Positions 63,671 through 64,000 of a stretch of DNA of 64,000 nt are shown here, piece by piece. Under the pieces are notes generated by a model, which was not told the DNA's origin, searched no databases, and saw only the letters and a list, made by a program, of their open reading frames with translations. The DNA is from Rachycentron canadum. Its lineage: Eukaryota > Chordata > Actinopteri > Carangiformes > Rachycentridae. The DNA lies in the NCBI GenBank assembly GCA_038496675.1, contig CM076653.1:8757438-8821437 (forward strand), read 5' to 3'. The translations under genes and the position numbers were made by a program. Position 1 is the first letter of the stretch. Each line of letters opens with the position of its first letter.

Positions 63671-64000
63671 AGCACCAACAGGGACCAGTGCCGGCTCTAG
63701 CTGATATCAGAGCCTCAAGCGGAAAAGTGTGCGTTCTCAGTAGTTCCCAGTACAGAAGTGCATTACGCACTTACAGGCTTTGTGCGTAGCAGGAAGTCTG
63801 CTGTACCTCCCTTTGGTTTATTTACCTCACAGCTAAGGGTTGCCTGTTGCTGCAGTGTCAGTGCTGCACTATAAAGCACACTCAACATTAAACATGCCCT
63901 CACACTCGTGCTCAGTCATGCAAAGGGGTGGGGGAAAAAAGAAAGGGGGAGGAAGAGACGAGGTGGGAAACCTCCTCAGGAGACAAATCCGTCCTCTGTT

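Larger units (their letters stand above)
60315..64000 (+). other. plcl2 intron 4 (continues past window)
   Basis: Begins with GTAAGA. No exon encoding the C-terminal helical tail was recognised. It contains two RFX-type X-box sequences near 63.25 and 63.66 kb and low-complexity patches. Confidence 0.75.

Noticed and set aside
1..64000. tRNA, rRNA, CRISPR, phage or bacterial features
   Set aside because: None was recognised. The exon-intron structure and repeats are those of a vertebrate nuclear genome.

Overview
This is a 64 kb piece of a vertebrate genome, almost certainly a ray-finned (teleost) fish. Genes are split by GT-AG introns, CA/GT microsatellites are long and frequent, a decayed Tc1-like transposon is present, and several interspersed repeats look like families common in spiny-rayed fish. 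There are no operons, phage genes or CRISPR arrays. Most of the window is intron or intergenic DNA, and only three genes can be supported.

Left end (1-26 kb): the first coding exon of rftn1 (raftlin) lies on the minus strand at 4968-5151 and encodes the lipid-anchored MGCG amino terminus. No other rftn1 exon was recognised. Its downstream exons should lie left of the window or in the 248-base assembly gap at 1627-1874. Its untranslated first exon should lie somewhere to the right. The rest of this stretch holds microsatellites, a perfect 31-bp hairpin (2874-2939), a pure purine tract (18284-18357), interspersed repeats and no convincing gene.

Middle (26.4-31.3 kb): a complete plus-strand gene for a secreted cysteine-rich protein of the CRISP/CAP family. 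It has a TATA box, an untranslated exon and seven coding exons, plus a predicted 4-base microexon needed to keep frame. The assembled protein is 235 residues with the 16 cysteines typical of the family. The gene is surrounded and invaded by short repeated segments, some of them duplicated just 3' of it.

Right half (34.7-64 kb): plcl2, encoding the catalytically inactive phospholipase C-like protein 2 (PRIP-2), on the plus strand. Its leader has two overlapping upstream ORFs and a possible GC-AG intron. Coding exons 1-4 (1005 codons) are present, and the last roughly 120 codons must lie beyond 64,000. Intron 1 is 15.4 kb and holds the Tc1-like relic. RFTN1 and PLCL2 are also neighbours in human (3p24), which supports both calls. 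The human gene between them, DAZL, was not recognised here, and a CRISP gene occupies the interval instead. The three genes are not expected to act in one pathway. Raftlin is a membrane-raft organiser, the CRISP is secreted, and PLCL2 is a phosphoinositide-binding scaffold. No previously undescribed system was found. The items most worth checking are the microexon, the plcl2 leader, the perfect hairpin and the X-box pair in the last intron.
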